DNA from: Kitasatospora humi
GTDB taxonomy: Bacteria; Actinomycetota; Actinomycetes; Streptomycetales; Streptomycetaceae
Reading direction: 5' to 3'
Assembly (NCBI RefSeq): GCF_020907985.1
Contig: NZ_JAJJPA010000012.1
Location: 99,181-163,180 of the forward strand
Length of the DNA stretch: 64,000 nt
Of the stretch, positions 1 to 8,032 are shown piece by piece (within the stretch, counting starts at the first letter, position 1; every line of letters begins with the position of its first letter). The notes under the pieces are model-generated. The model was given only the letters and a program-made list of their open reading frames with translations. It made no database searches and was not told the origin of the DNA. A program made the translations under genes and the position numbers.

Positions 1-2
1 TG

Positions 3-2012
3 CTGGTGCGCGGCGAGAAGGGCACCGCGAAGTCGACCATGGTGCGGGCCCTGGCCGGGCTGCTGCCGTCGATCGCGGTGGCCGACGGCTGCCGGTTCGC
101 CTGCGACCCGGCGGCGCCCGACCCGCAGTGCCCGGACGCGCCGCACTCCGCGGGCTCCCACGAGCGGCCGGCCCGGCTGGTGGAGCTGCCGGTCGGGGTG
201 ACCGAGGACCGGATCGTCGGCTCGCTGGACCTCGAACGGGCGCTCGCCCAGGGCGTGAAGGCCTACGAGCCGGGGCTGCTGGCCCAGGCGCACCGCGGCG
301 TGCTCTACATCGACGAGGTGAACCTGCTGCAGGACCACGTGGTCGACCTGCTGCTGGACGCGGCCGCCATGGGGCGCTCCTACGTGGAGCGCGAGGGCGT
401 CTCGGTGCGGCACGCGGCGCGGTTCCTGCTGGTCGGCACGATGAACCCGGAGGAGGGCGAGCTGCGGCCGCAGCTGCTCGACCGGTTCGGGCTCACCGTG
501 GAGATCGCGGCCACCCGGGACCCGCAGGAGCGGGCCGAGGTGGTGCGGCGGCGGCTGGCCTACGACGCGGACCCGGAGGGGTTCGCCGCCGGCTTCCGGG
601 ACGCCGAGCAGGCGCTTGCCCAGCGGATCGGCGCGGCCCGCGAGCTGCTGCCGTCCGTTGTGCTGGGCGATGCGGCGCTGCGTCAGATCACCGCGGTCTG
701 CGCCGCCTTCGAGGTGGACGGGCTGCGCGCGGACATCGTGATGGCCCGCACCGCCGTCGCCCTGGCAGCCTGGGCCGGCCGTGGCGCGGTGGAGGAGGAG
801 GACGTCCGCAAGGCCGCGCAGCTGGCCCTGCCGCACCGGCGCCGCCGCAACCCGTTCGACGCGCCCGGTCTGGACGAGGAGCAGCTGGACCGCACGCTGA
901 GCGAGCACAGCGAGCCGGACGCCGAGCCGGACGGCGACGGCCCGGACGGCGGTGGCTCGGACGGCGACGGCCCTGACGGCGGTGGCGGCCCGGACGGCGG
1001 CGGCCCGGACGACGGCGGCCCGGACGACGGTCCCGGCGGCGGCCCCGGCGGGGCTCCGGAGCCGTCCGAGGGCGCGGTGCCCGAGGCCGCGCCGGCCGAG
1101 GACCTCCAGCAGGCCGCCCCCAAGCTGCCCGCGCCCGGCGGCGCCCCCGCCCGCGAGTCCGCCCCGGTCGCGGCCGCCGAGCCGTACCGCACCCGCCTGT
1201 TCAAGGTCCCCGGCACCGGTCACGGCGCCCAGGGCCGCCGTTCCCCCGCCGAGACCGACGGGGGCCACACCATCCGCGACCGCCGCCCCCAGGGCCAGTT
1301 GACCCGCCTGCACCTGTCCGCCACGCTGCGCGCCGCCGCCCCGCACCAGCACGCCCGCGGCCGCTCCGGCCGGGCCCTGGTGCTGCGCCCGGACGACTTC
1401 CGCGAGCAGGTGCGCCGCGGCCGCGAGTCCAACCTGGTGCTCTTCGTGGTCGACGCCTCCGGCTCGATGGCCGCCCGGCAGCGGATGACCGCCGTCAAGG
1501 GCGCCGTGCTGTCGCTGCTGATGGACGCCTACCAGCGCCGCGACAAGATCGGCATGATCACCTTCCGGGGCAGCGGTGCCGAGCTGGCGCTGCCGCCGAC
1601 CTCCTCGGTGGAGGTCGGCGCGGCCCGGCTGGAGAAGCTGCCCACCGGCGGCCGCACTCCGCTGGCCGCCGGCCTGCTGCGCGCCCACGAGGTGCTGCGG
1701 CTGGAGCGCCTGCGCGACCCGCTGCGCCGCCCCCTGCTGGTGGTGGTCACCGACGGCCGGGCCACCGGCGGGGGCAGCGCGCGGGGCGGCGGCGCCCTGG
1801 CCGAGGCCGGCCGGGCCGCCGGGCTGCTGGCCGCCCGGGGCACCGCCGCCGTGGTGCTGGACTGCGAGTCCGGCCCGGTCCGGCTCGGCCTGGCCCGCAC
1901 CCTGGCCGGCCAGTTGAACGCCACCTCCGTCACCCTGGACGAACTGCGTGCCGAGGGCGTGGCCGCCCTGGTGCACGCCCACCGCCCGACCCCCTCACGA
2001 AAGGCAGCGTGA
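3..2012 (+). CDS. Putative cobalto/magnesium chelatase, ChlI-ChlD fusion (5' partial)
   Basis: ATP-driven metal chelatase motor of the cobalamin pathway, combining the AAA+ (ChlI/BchI) and VWA (ChlD/BchD) modules in one chain. The frame is open to the left edge; the Walker A motif GEKGTAKST is almost at the first visible codon, so roughly 30-40 N-terminal residues are missing. Walker B (VLYIDEVNLL) is near residue 105. A low-complexity Asp/Gly/Pro linker lies at about residues 300-355, and the VWA MIDAS motif DASGSMA is near residue 483. The stop overlaps the GTG of cobO (GTGA), so the two are translationally coupled. Known of the family: in actinomycetes this fusion sits with cobO/cobB and is thought to act with CobN; CobN itself is not in view. 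The metal specificity is inferred from context. Confidence 0.88.
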   Translation: MVRGEKGTAKSTMVRALAGLLPSIAVADGCRFACDPAAPDPQCPDAPHSAGSHERPARLVELPVGVTEDRIVGSLDLERALAQGVKAYEPGLLAQAHRGVLYIDEVNLLQDHVVDLLLDAAAMGRSYVEREGVSVRHAARFLLVGTMNPEEGELRPQLLDRFGLTVEIAATRDPQERAEVVRRRLAYDADPEGFAAGFRDAEQALAQRIGAARELLPSVVLGDAALRQITAVCAAFEVDGLRADIVMARTAVALAAWAGRGAVEEEDVRKAAQLALPHRRRRNPFDAPGLDEEQLDRTLSEHSEPDAEPDGDGPDGGGSDGDGPDGGGGPDGGGPDDGGPDDGPGGGPGGAPEPSEGAVPEAAPAEDLQQAAPKLPAPGGAPARESAPVAAAEPYRTRLFKVPGTGHGAQGRRSPAETDGGHTIRDRRPQGQLTRLHLSATLRAAAPHQHARGRSGRALVLRPDDFREQVRRGRESNLVLFVVDASGSMAARQRMTAVKGAVLSLLMDAYQRRDKIGMITFRGSGAELALPPTSSVEVGAARLEKLPTGGRTPLAAGLLRAHEVLRLERLRDPLRRPLLVVVTDGRATGGGSARGGGALAEAGRAAGLLAARGTAAVVLDCESGPVRLGLARTLAGQLNATSVTLDELRAEGVAALVHAHRPTPSRKAA

Positions 2013-2614
2013 TCCCCGTGCCGCAGGGCAAGCCCGAGGTCGTCCCCGATGACGGCCTGACCACCCGTCAGCGTCGCAACCAGCCGATCACCGCCGTGCA
2101 CACCGGCCCGGGCAAGGGCAAGTCCACCGCCGCCTTCGGCATGGCGCTGCGGGCCTGGAACCAGGGCTGGCCGATCGGGGTCTTCCAGTTCGTCAAGTCC
2201 GCCAAGTGGAAGGTGGGCGAGGAGAACGCGTTGAAGGTGCTGGGCGCCTCCGGTGAGGGCGGCAGCGTCACCTGGCACAAGATGGGCGAGGGCTGGTCCT
2301 GGGTGCAGCGCGACCTGGAGTCCAGCGAGGAGGCCGCCAAGGAGGGCTGGGAGCAGGTCAAGCGCGACCTGGCCGCCGAGAGCTACCGGCTGTACGTGCT
2401 GGACGAGTTCACCTACCCGATGAAGTGGGGCTGGGTGGACGTCGCCGAGGTGGTCCAGGTGCTGGGTGACCGCCCCGGCAACCAGCACGTCGTGATCACC
2501 GGCCGGTACGCGCCCGAGGCGCTGCTCGAAGTGGCCGATCTGGTCACCGAGATGACCAAGGTGAAGCATCCGATGGACGCCGGCCGCAAGGGCCAGCGCG
2601 GCATCGAGTGGTGA
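2009..2614 (+). CDS. cobO: Cob(I)yrinic acid a,c-diamide adenosyltransferase
   Basis: Transfers the adenosyl group of ATP to cob(I)yrinate/cobalamin, giving the upper ligand of coenzyme B12 (CobA/BtuR/CobO family, cytosolic). The 201-residue length is typical. The P-loop HTGPGKGKSTAAFG lies at about residues 31-44, and the family motif LYVLDEFTYPMKWGW follows near residue 130, ending with the RKGQRGIEW tail that is conserved in CobO. GTG start overlaps the chelatase stop by four bases. The next gene, cobB, starts 74 bases downstream, making a three-gene cobalamin operon. Confidence 0.95.
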   Translation: MIPVPQGKPEVVPDDGLTTRQRRNQPITAVHTGPGKGKSTAAFGMALRAWNQGWPIGVFQFVKSAKWKVGEENALKVLGASGEGGSVTWHKMGEGWSWVQRDLESSEEAAKEGWEQVKRDLAAESYRLYVLDEFTYPMKWGWVDVAEVVQVLGDRPGNQHVVITGRYAPEALLEVADLVTEMTKVKHPMDAGRKGQRGIEW

Positions 2615-2646
2615 GTCCCCGGCCGCTCCGGCGGTACGGCCCCGAA

Positions 2647-2674
2647 TCGCTCTAGTGGTATCGCTCTAGTGGTA
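2647..2674. repeat. Two tandem copies of a 14-bp unit
   Basis: The unit tcgctctagtggta occurs twice head to tail in the cobO-cobB spacer, immediately before the cobB ribosome-site region. It looks like a recent slippage duplication; no function is evident. Confidence 0.8.
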
Positions 2675-2688
2675 AGGCCCTGACGCAC

Positions 2689-4065
2689 GTGCAACTCCCC
2701 CGGCTCGTCATCGCCGCCCCCTCCTCCGGGGCCGGCAAGACCACCGTCGCCACCGGCCTGATGGCCGCGCTCACCGCGCGCGGCCTGGCCGTCTCCCCGC
2801 ACAAGGTGGGTCCGGACTACATCGATCCGGGCTACCACGCGCTGGCCACCGGCCGGCGCGGACGCAACCTGGACGCCTTCCTGTGCGGTCCCGAGCGGAT
2901 CGAGCCGCTGCTGCGGCACGGTGCGGCCGGAGCCGACATCGCGGTGATCGAGGGCGTGATGGGGATGTTCGACGGCGCCTCCGGGCGCGGCGAGCTGGCC
3001 TCCACCGCGCAGGCTGCCAAGCTGCTGCGGGCGCCGGTGGTGCTGGTGGTGGACGGCTCCTCGCAGTCCCGCTCGGTGGCGGCCCTGGTGCACGGCTTCG
3101 CCACCTGGGACCCGCAGGTGCGCCTGGCCGGGGTGATCCTCAACCGGGTCGCCTCCGACCGGCACGAGCAACTGCTGCGCGAGGCGCTGGAGGAGGGCGC
3201 CGGGGTGCCGGTGCTCGGCGCGCTGCGGCGCACCGCCGCGGTGGCCACCCCGAGTCGGCACCTGGGTCTGGTGCCGGTGGTGGAGCGCTCGGCGGCGGCC
3301 CTGCGAGCGGTCGCCGACATGGCCGAACTCATCCGTTCCTCAGTGGACTTGGATGCGGTGCTGGCGCTGGCCCGGTCGGCGCCGCCGCTCACCGCGGCCC
3401 CCTGGGACCCAGCCGCCGAGGTCACTCGGGTGACCACCGCCGCACCCCGGATCGCCCTGGCAGCCGGAGCCGCCTTCTCGTTCAGCTATGCCGAGAACGC
3501 CGAACTGCTGGCCGCCGCGGGCGCCGAGGTGGTGCCGTTCGACCCGCTGCACGACCGGCGGCTGCCTGATGGTACGTCAGGGCTGGTGATCGGCGGCGGA
3601 TTTCCCGAGGTGTACGGCGAACAGCTCAGCGCCAACGCAGAATTGCGCTCCTCGATCGCCGAACTCGCCGCCGCCGGCTCGCCGATCACCGCCGAGTGTG
3701 CCGGACTCCTCTATCTGGGCCGGGAGTTGGACGGCCATCCGATGTGCGGGATCCTGGACACCACGGCGCGGATGACCGAGCGGCTCACCCTGGGCTACCG
3801 GGAGGCCGTCGCCCTGCACGACAGCCCGCTGGCCCCGACCGGCACCAGGCTGCGCGGCCACGAGTTCCACCGCACCGCCTGCACCCCGGGCGCCTCCCCG
3901 GCCACGCCCGCCTGGGCCTGGCGCTCCCCCGCCGGCACCACCGTCACCGAGGGCTTCACCACCGCGCACGTGCACGCCTCCTACCTGCACCTGCACTGGG
4001 CGGGCGCCCCGCAGCTGGCGGAGCGCCTCGTGCGGTCGGCGGGCCGGATCCAGCCCCGGGCGTGA
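2689..4065 (+). CDS. cobB: Cobyrinic acid a,c-diamide synthase
   Basis: Glutamine-dependent amidation of the a and c side chains of cobyrinic or hydrogenobyrinic acid (CbiA/CobB family). The N-terminal domain has a dethiobiotin-synthetase-like P-loop (SSGAGKTTVATGL, residues 11-23). The C-terminal class I-like glutamine amidotransferase domain has IGGGFPEVYGEQL (about 303-315) and a nucleophile Cys337 in AECAGLLYLG, with a later GHEFHRT segment. 458 residues is the usual length. GTG start; it follows cobO on the same strand. The a,c-diamide role is established for the family; whether the aerobic or anaerobic intermediate is used cannot be told from this window. Confidence 0.93.
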   Translation: MQLPRLVIAAPSSGAGKTTVATGLMAALTARGLAVSPHKVGPDYIDPGYHALATGRRGRNLDAFLCGPERIEPLLRHGAAGADIAVIEGVMGMFDGASGRGELASTAQAAKLLRAPVVLVVDGSSQSRSVAALVHGFATWDPQVRLAGVILNRVASDRHEQLLREALEEGAGVPVLGALRRTAAVATPSRHLGLVPVVERSAAALRAVADMAELIRSSVDLDAVLALARSAPPLTAAPWDPAAEVTRVTTAAPRIALAAGAAFSFSYAENAELLAAAGAEVVPFDPLHDRRLPDGTSGLVIGGGFPEVYGEQLSANAELRSSIAELAAAGSPITAECAGLLYLGRELDGHPMCGILDTTARMTERLTLGYREAVALHDSPLAPTGTRLRGHEFHRTACTPGASPATPAWAWRSPAGTTVTEGFTTAHVHASYLHLHWAGAPQLAERLVRSAGRIQPRA

Positions 4066-4177
4066 CCCGCCGGAACGCCCCGGACCGTGGCAGCCGGTTC
4101 GTCTGCGGCACCGCCCGTGCAAGGTGACCGCCTTCGGGGCCCGGCCGCCGGATGGCAGCCGTGGCCCTGTCGCCTGC

Positions 4178-4912
4178 TCAGCGTCCGGCGATCGAGCCGC
4201 CGTCCAGGTGGAAGACCTGGCCGGTGAGGTGGCCGGCAGCCGGGGAGGCCAGGAAGAGGGTGGTGGCGACCACGTCGTCCGGGTGGCCGGCGCGCTTGTT
4301 GAGCGACTGGGCGACGTTGCGGGCCAGGCGCTCGGCGGGGATGCCGTTCGGGCCGAAGAACTCGGTGTCGCTGATGTAGCCGGGGGCGATGACGTTGGCC
4401 GTGATGCCCTCGGGGCCGACCTCCTGGGCCAGCGTGAGGTTCCAGTTCTCGATGGCGGCCTTGGCGGCGCCGTACGACCCGGTGCCGCCGCGGTGGGCGG
4501 CGATCGAGCTGAAGTTGATCACCCGGGCGCCTGGGTTCAGCCGGTCGCGCAGGGCCTCGGTGACCAGCAGGGCGGTGAAGAGGTTGGCGTCCAGGTTGGC
4601 CCGCCAGCGCGCGGCGAGGCCGGCGAGGCCGGCCTCCGGAGCGGGCGCGCTGGTGCGGTCGCGGTTGCCGCCGGCGTTGTTGACCAGCACGTCGACCCGC
4701 TCGGGCAGCTCCGCCAGAGCCGCCTCCACCTGGGCGGGGTCGGCGGCGTCGAAGGCGGCGGCCCGCACATCGCCGCCCAGCTCTGCGACGGCCTGGTCCA
4801 GCACGTCCTTGCGGCGGCCGGTGATCACCACCTGGTCGCCCTGCGCGGCGAAGGCCGCCGCGATGGCCTTGCCGATACCCGTACCGCCACCCGTGACGAC
4901 GATCTGACGCAT
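4178..4912 (-). CDS. SDR-family oxidoreductase
   Basis: Classical short-chain dehydrogenase, 244 residues, cytosolic, NAD(P)-dependent. It shows the glycine-rich cofactor motif TGGGTGIGKA at residues 6-15, NNAGG at the end of strand 4, the catalytic Ser in FSSIAAHRG and the Tyr-x3-Lys pair in SYGAAKAA. The start at ATG 4912 is preferred over the longer reading (to 4954) because GAGGGGAG sits just upstream and the longer form would run through the palindrome at 4929-4944. It is divergent from the MarR gene at 4964 with only about 50 bp between them, so it is probably the gene this regulator controls. The substrate is unknown. Confidence 0.85.
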   Translation of the reverse strand: MRQIVVTGGGTGIGKAIAAAFAAQGDQVVITGRRKDVLDQAVAELGGDVRAAAFDAADPAQVEAALAELPERVDVLVNNAGGNRDRTSAPAPEAGLAGLAARWRANLDANLFTALLVTEALRDRLNPGARVINFSSIAAHRGGTGSYGAAKAAIENWNLTLAQEVGPEGITANVIAPGYISDTEFFGPNGIPAERLARNVAQSLNKRAGHPDDVVATTLFLASPAAGHLTGQVFHLDGGSIAGR

Positions 4913-4928
4913 GATGCGCCACTCCCCT

Positions 4929-4944
4929 CGTTTAGACCTAAACG
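4929..4944. promoter_or_regulatory. Perfect inverted repeat, likely MarR operator
   Basis: CGTTTAG-AC-CTAAACG: two perfect 7-base arms around a 2-base centre, lying between the divergent SDR and MarR starts. It is one of the few AT-containing stretches nearby, as expected for an autoregulated MarR site. Binding is inferred from position and symmetry. Confidence 0.7.
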
Positions 4945-4963
4945 TCACTGGCACACTAGCACT

Positions 4964-5467
4964 GTGAATGCATCCGAAGAAGATCTTGCCGAGCAGATCG
5001 CCACCGCCTGGCAGCGGGAGCAGCCCGGGCTGCCCGTCGGCTCGATCCGGATCCTGACCCGGATCCGGCAGGCCGCCAAACTGCTGACCGACGACCGGCG
5101 CCGGACCCTGGCCCTGGTCGCGATGGACGCCGCCACCCTGGACCTGCTCAGCACGTTGCGCCGGGCCGGCGCGCCGTACTGCCTGCCCACCCGTGAGCTG
5201 GCGGCCCGCTCGCTGATCTCCGCGGGGGCGGTGACCCAGCGGGTGGACCGCGCCGAGGCTGCCGGGCTGGTCGAGCGCCTACCGCCCGAGCCGGTCAGCC
5301 GGGCGGTGCCGGTGCGCCTCACCGAGGCCGGGCGACTCGCCGTGGACGCCGCGGTCGGCGATCTGCTGCACCATGAGCAGCGGCTGGTGGACCGGTCGCT
5401 GACCGCCGGCGAGCAGGCAGAGCTCGCCCGCCTACTGGCCAAGTTCCTGGCCGGTTGGTCCAGTTGA
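4964..5467 (+). CDS. MarR-family transcriptional regulator
   Basis: Winged-helix dimeric regulator, 167 residues. The recognition region is SLISAGAVTQRVDRAEAAGLVER followed by the wing (RAVPVRLTEAGRLAVDAA). The GTG at 4964 is chosen because upstream codons in this frame run through the SDR gene and the operator. There is no clear Shine-Dalgarno before this GTG, so the mRNA could be leaderless. It is divergent from the SDR gene and probably represses both through the palindrome at 4929-4944; the ligand is unknown. Confidence 0.85.
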   Translation: MNASEEDLAEQIATAWQREQPGLPVGSIRILTRIRQAAKLLTDDRRRTLALVAMDAATLDLLSTLRRAGAPYCLPTRELAARSLISAGAVTQRVDRAEAAGLVERLPPEPVSRAVPVRLTEAGRLAVDAAVGDLLHHEQRLVDRSLTAGEQAELARLLAKFLAGWSS

Positions 5468-5553
5468 CGGCAGGACGGCTCCGGGATGCCGGCAGGCCGC
5501 CACGGCCGATCCTCCACTCGGGAGGCCGCGGGCCCACGGTGGCTCGAAGCCGC

Positions 5554-5636
5554 ACGGCCCCGCACGGTCGCACCGACGCACGGCCCGCAGGGACGCACGG
5601 ACGCACGGCCCGCAGGGACGCACCGACGCACGGACT
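5554..5636. repeat. About three tandem copies of a 25-bp unit
   Basis: Unit cggcccgcagggacgcac(g/c)gacgca, with copies at 5581-5605 and 5606-5630 differing at one base and a more diverged copy just before. It lies in the 263-bp gap between the MarR gene and the CbiG/CobC fusion. No cobalamin riboswitch B12-box was recognised in this gap. Confidence 0.75.
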
Positions 5637-5730
5637 CCATGCGGAAGCGAGGAACGGCACACCGCCGTCGATTGACTCGCGTTTTCGCACCGTGATGGGA
5701 TTTCCCGGCCTGGAGGAAGGAACAACGCGG

Positions 5731-7146
5731 GTGAGCAGCGACAACGCGGTCGGCGTGGTGGTGGGGGTCGGCGCGAGCGCCGGGGTGGCGGCGTCGGAGG
5801 TGCTCGCCCTGATCACCGAGGCGCTGGCCGAGGCGGCGCTGCCGGTGGACGCGGTGCGACTGCTCGCCACCGTGGAGGCCCGTGCCACCGAACCCGGACT
5901 GCTGGGCGCCGCGCAGCGGTTGGGCGTGCCGCTGGTCGGGCATCCGGCTGCCGAGCTGGCCGCGGTGGCGGTGCCCAATCCGTCCGCGGCGGTGCTGGCG
6001 GCCAGCGGCACCGCGAGCGTGGCCGAGGCGGCGGCGCTGCACGGTGGCGGCGAACTGCTGGTCGCCAAGCGGAAGTCGGCCCGGTCGACGGTGGCGGTGG
6101 CGACGCTCCAGGTGCCCGGGCACGATCTGCGCCACCACGGGGACGCCGAGGTGCGGGAGGCCGGCCTGGTGGACCTGGCCGTCAATGTGCGCACCGGCAC
6201 CCCGCCGCAGTGGCTGCGTACGGCCCTGGCCGACACCATGGGCCGGCTCGCCGCCTACCCGGAGCAGAGCGCGGCCCGGGCGGCTGTGGCGGCCCGGCAC
6301 CGCCGCCCCGAGTCGGAGGTGCTGCTCACCTCGGGTGCGGCGGAGGCCTTCGTGCTGCTGGCCCGCACCCTCCGGCCCCGGCACGCCGTGGTGGTGCACC
6401 CGCAGTTCACCGAACCGGAGGCGGCGCTGCGGGACGCCGGGGTGGCGGTGCACCGGGTGCTGCTGCGGGCCGAGGACGGGTTCCGGCTTTCCCCGGGCGC
6501 GGTGCCCGAAGCAGCCGATCTGGTGGTGATCGGCAACCCGACCAACCCCACCTCGGTGCTCCACCCGGCGGACGCCATCGCCGAACTCGCTCGCCCCGGG
6601 CGGACGTTGGTGGTGGACGAGGCCTTCATGGACACCGTGCCCGGGGAGACCGAGTCGCTCGCCGAGCTGCGTGGTCTCCCGGGCCGGGTGGTGGTGCTGC
6701 GCAGCCTCACCAAGACCTGGGGGCTGGCCGGCCTGCGGATCGGCTACGTACTCGGCCCGGCCGGACTGGTCGCCGAGCTGGCGGCCGCCCAGCCGCTCTG
6801 GCCGGTCTCCACTCCCGCCCTGCGGGCCGCTGAACTGTGCAGCGGTGAACGGGCGTTGGCCGAGGCCGAGGCGGCGGCCGCCGAGCTGGCCGAGCACCGT
6901 GACCATCTGCTGGCTCAGTTGGGCCGGATCCCCCGGCTGCGGGTGCACGGCGTCCCGGCCGCGTCGTTCCTGCTGGTCGAACTGCCCGGTGCCGCCGAGG
7001 TCCGCGAGCGGCTGCGTGCGGCCGGCTACGCGGTTCGGCGCGGCGACACCTTCCCCGGCCTCGGCCCCGACTGGCTGCGACTGGCGGTGCGCGACCCGGC
7101 CACCACCGACGGGTTCGTCACGGCGCTGGCCCGGTGCATCAACTGA
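5731..7146 (+). CDS. CbiG C-terminal domain fused to CobC-type aminotransferase
   Basis: Cobalamin-pathway fusion of 471 residues. Residues about 5-130 match the CbiG C-terminal/CobE domain (GVGASAGVAASEVLALI, then VPNPSAAVLAASGTASVAEAAAL and KRKSARSTVAVA). The rest is a fold-type I PLP enzyme of the histidinol-phosphate aminotransferase/CobC type: SGAAEAF, a cofactor-binding GNPTNPTS, VVDEAFMD, and the Schiff-base lysine in RSLTKTWGLAGLRIGY. CobC-type enzymes supply the aminopropanol arm. The GTG at 5731 has GGAGGAAGG 10 bases upstream and is preferred over earlier in-frame codons that fall in the repeat. It belongs with cobO/cobB but is separated from them by the SDR/MarR pair. It converges on the MOSC gene with an 8-bp overlap. 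Confidence 0.85.
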   Translation: MSSDNAVGVVVGVGASAGVAASEVLALITEALAEAALPVDAVRLLATVEARATEPGLLGAAQRLGVPLVGHPAAELAAVAVPNPSAAVLAASGTASVAEAAALHGGGELLVAKRKSARSTVAVATLQVPGHDLRHHGDAEVREAGLVDLAVNVRTGTPPQWLRTALADTMGRLAAYPEQSAARAAVAARHRRPESEVLLTSGAAEAFVLLARTLRPRHAVVVHPQFTEPEAALRDAGVAVHRVLLRAEDGFRLSPGAVPEAADLVVIGNPTNPTSVLHPADAIAELARPGRTLVVDEAFMDTVPGETESLAELRGLPGRVVVLRSLTKTWGLAGLRIGYVLGPAGLVAELAAAQPLWPVSTPALRAAELCSGERALAEAEAAAAELAEHRDHLLAQLGRIPRLRVHGVPAASFLLVELPGAAEVRERLRAAGYAVRRGDTFPGLGPDWLRLAVRDPATTDGFVTALARCIN

Positions 7147-7903
7147 CCAGGCGCACCTGGTCGCCGGCCCGGATCCGACCGGCGGTCGACACCTGCGCGT
7201 AGACGCCCGCGCAGGGGAACTCGGCCATGCCCGGAAGCGGCACGAGGCGGTTGTGGCGGGCCGGGATCCGCAGTGCGTCCGGGCAGGGATCGAGGTGTCC
7301 GTGCCGGAGCGTCGGGACGGCGCAGCGCGGGGTCGCGGCGATGATCTCCACCTCGACCTGCCCCACCGCCAACTTCTTTCCGAGCCAGGCGTTTTCGACG
7401 AAGCCCGGCTCACCGGGCGTCTCGATCACCAGGTTGGGGCGGTAGCGGGTGGCGACGGTGCCGACCCGGTCCAGGGTGGCGGTGCTGACCAGATGGAGCG
7501 GGGCGAAGTCGAAGAAGGTGCCGGCGCGCAGTCGGCTGACGTCATGGGCGACTTCGGCCAGCGGCCCGGCGGCCAGCACCTCCTCGGGGCGGGCCCGGTC
7601 GATGGTGGCGTCCTGCGGCGGGGTGTCGGTGAGCAGCACCTCCCGGCCGAGCAGCGCGGAGAGCTCGGTGGCGACGCCGCCCACCACCGCCGGGCGCAGC
7701 GCCCGCGCCGCCCGCTCGGTGAGCAGCTCACGCCAGAGCCGGGGCTGCTTGGCGCTGGCCACCCTGCCGGTGGCCACGTCGACCAGCGCGAACCGCCGGT
7801 CCCCCGCCACCCCGCGCTCGGTCACCTCCGCCGTCCGCAACCGCTCCCCCGGCATCGACTTCACCGGATACCGCCACAGTTCCCGCACCACCCCGACGAT
7901 CAT
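7139..7903 (-). CDS. MOSC domain-containing protein
   Basis: 254 residues. An N-terminal beta-barrel domain of the MOSC_N type (VRELWRYPVKSMPGERL, residues 7-23) precedes a MOSC domain with the expected late cysteine (TPRCAVPTLRHG) and the C-terminal FPCAGVYAQV. Family members are sulfur-carrier or molybdenum-cofactor-linked proteins, such as YcbX and the mARC C-terminal module. No ferredoxin domain is attached. It shares the strand of glnII, but a terminator lies between them. Its substrate cannot be predicted. Confidence 0.85.
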   Translation of the reverse strand: MIVGVVRELWRYPVKSMPGERLRTAEVTERGVAGDRRFALVDVATGRVASAKQPRLWRELLTERAARALRPAVVGGVATELSALLGREVLLTDTPPQDATIDRARPEEVLAAGPLAEVAHDVSRLRAGTFFDFAPLHLVSTATLDRVGTVATRYRPNLVIETPGEPGFVENAWLGKKLAVGQVEVEIIAATPRCAVPTLRHGHLDPCPDALRIPARHNRLVPLPGMAEFPCAGVYAQVSTAGRIRAGDQVRLVS

Positions 7904-7986
7904 GCCCGAAGTCTAGGGGCAGCGCGGCGGGTTCGGACCGCCCCGGCTGCCTCGGTGGGGCCCGGCCCGCACCGGCCGAACGCGGA

Positions 7987-8012
7987 ACGGCCGCCCCCGG
8001 AAGGGCGGCCGT
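7987..8012 (-). terminator. Intrinsic hairpin terminator after glnII
   Basis: Perfect 10-bp stem (ACGGCCGCCC / GGGCGGCCGT) with a 6-base loop, 21 bases beyond the glnII stop on the minus strand. There is no long U-tract, as is common in streptomycetes. Confidence 0.75.
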
Positions 8013-8032
8013 CGTTCGTCAGCGGGGGCGGA

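Noticed and set aside
4124..4963. Long upstream extension of the MarR frame
   Set aside because: It is antisense to the SDR gene with poor composition; the GTG at 4964 gives a normal MarR length.
5468..5730. Possible cobalamin riboswitch before the CbiG/CobC fusion
   Set aside because: No B12-box or ordered pseudoknot elements were recognised; the region is mostly a 25-bp tandem repeat.
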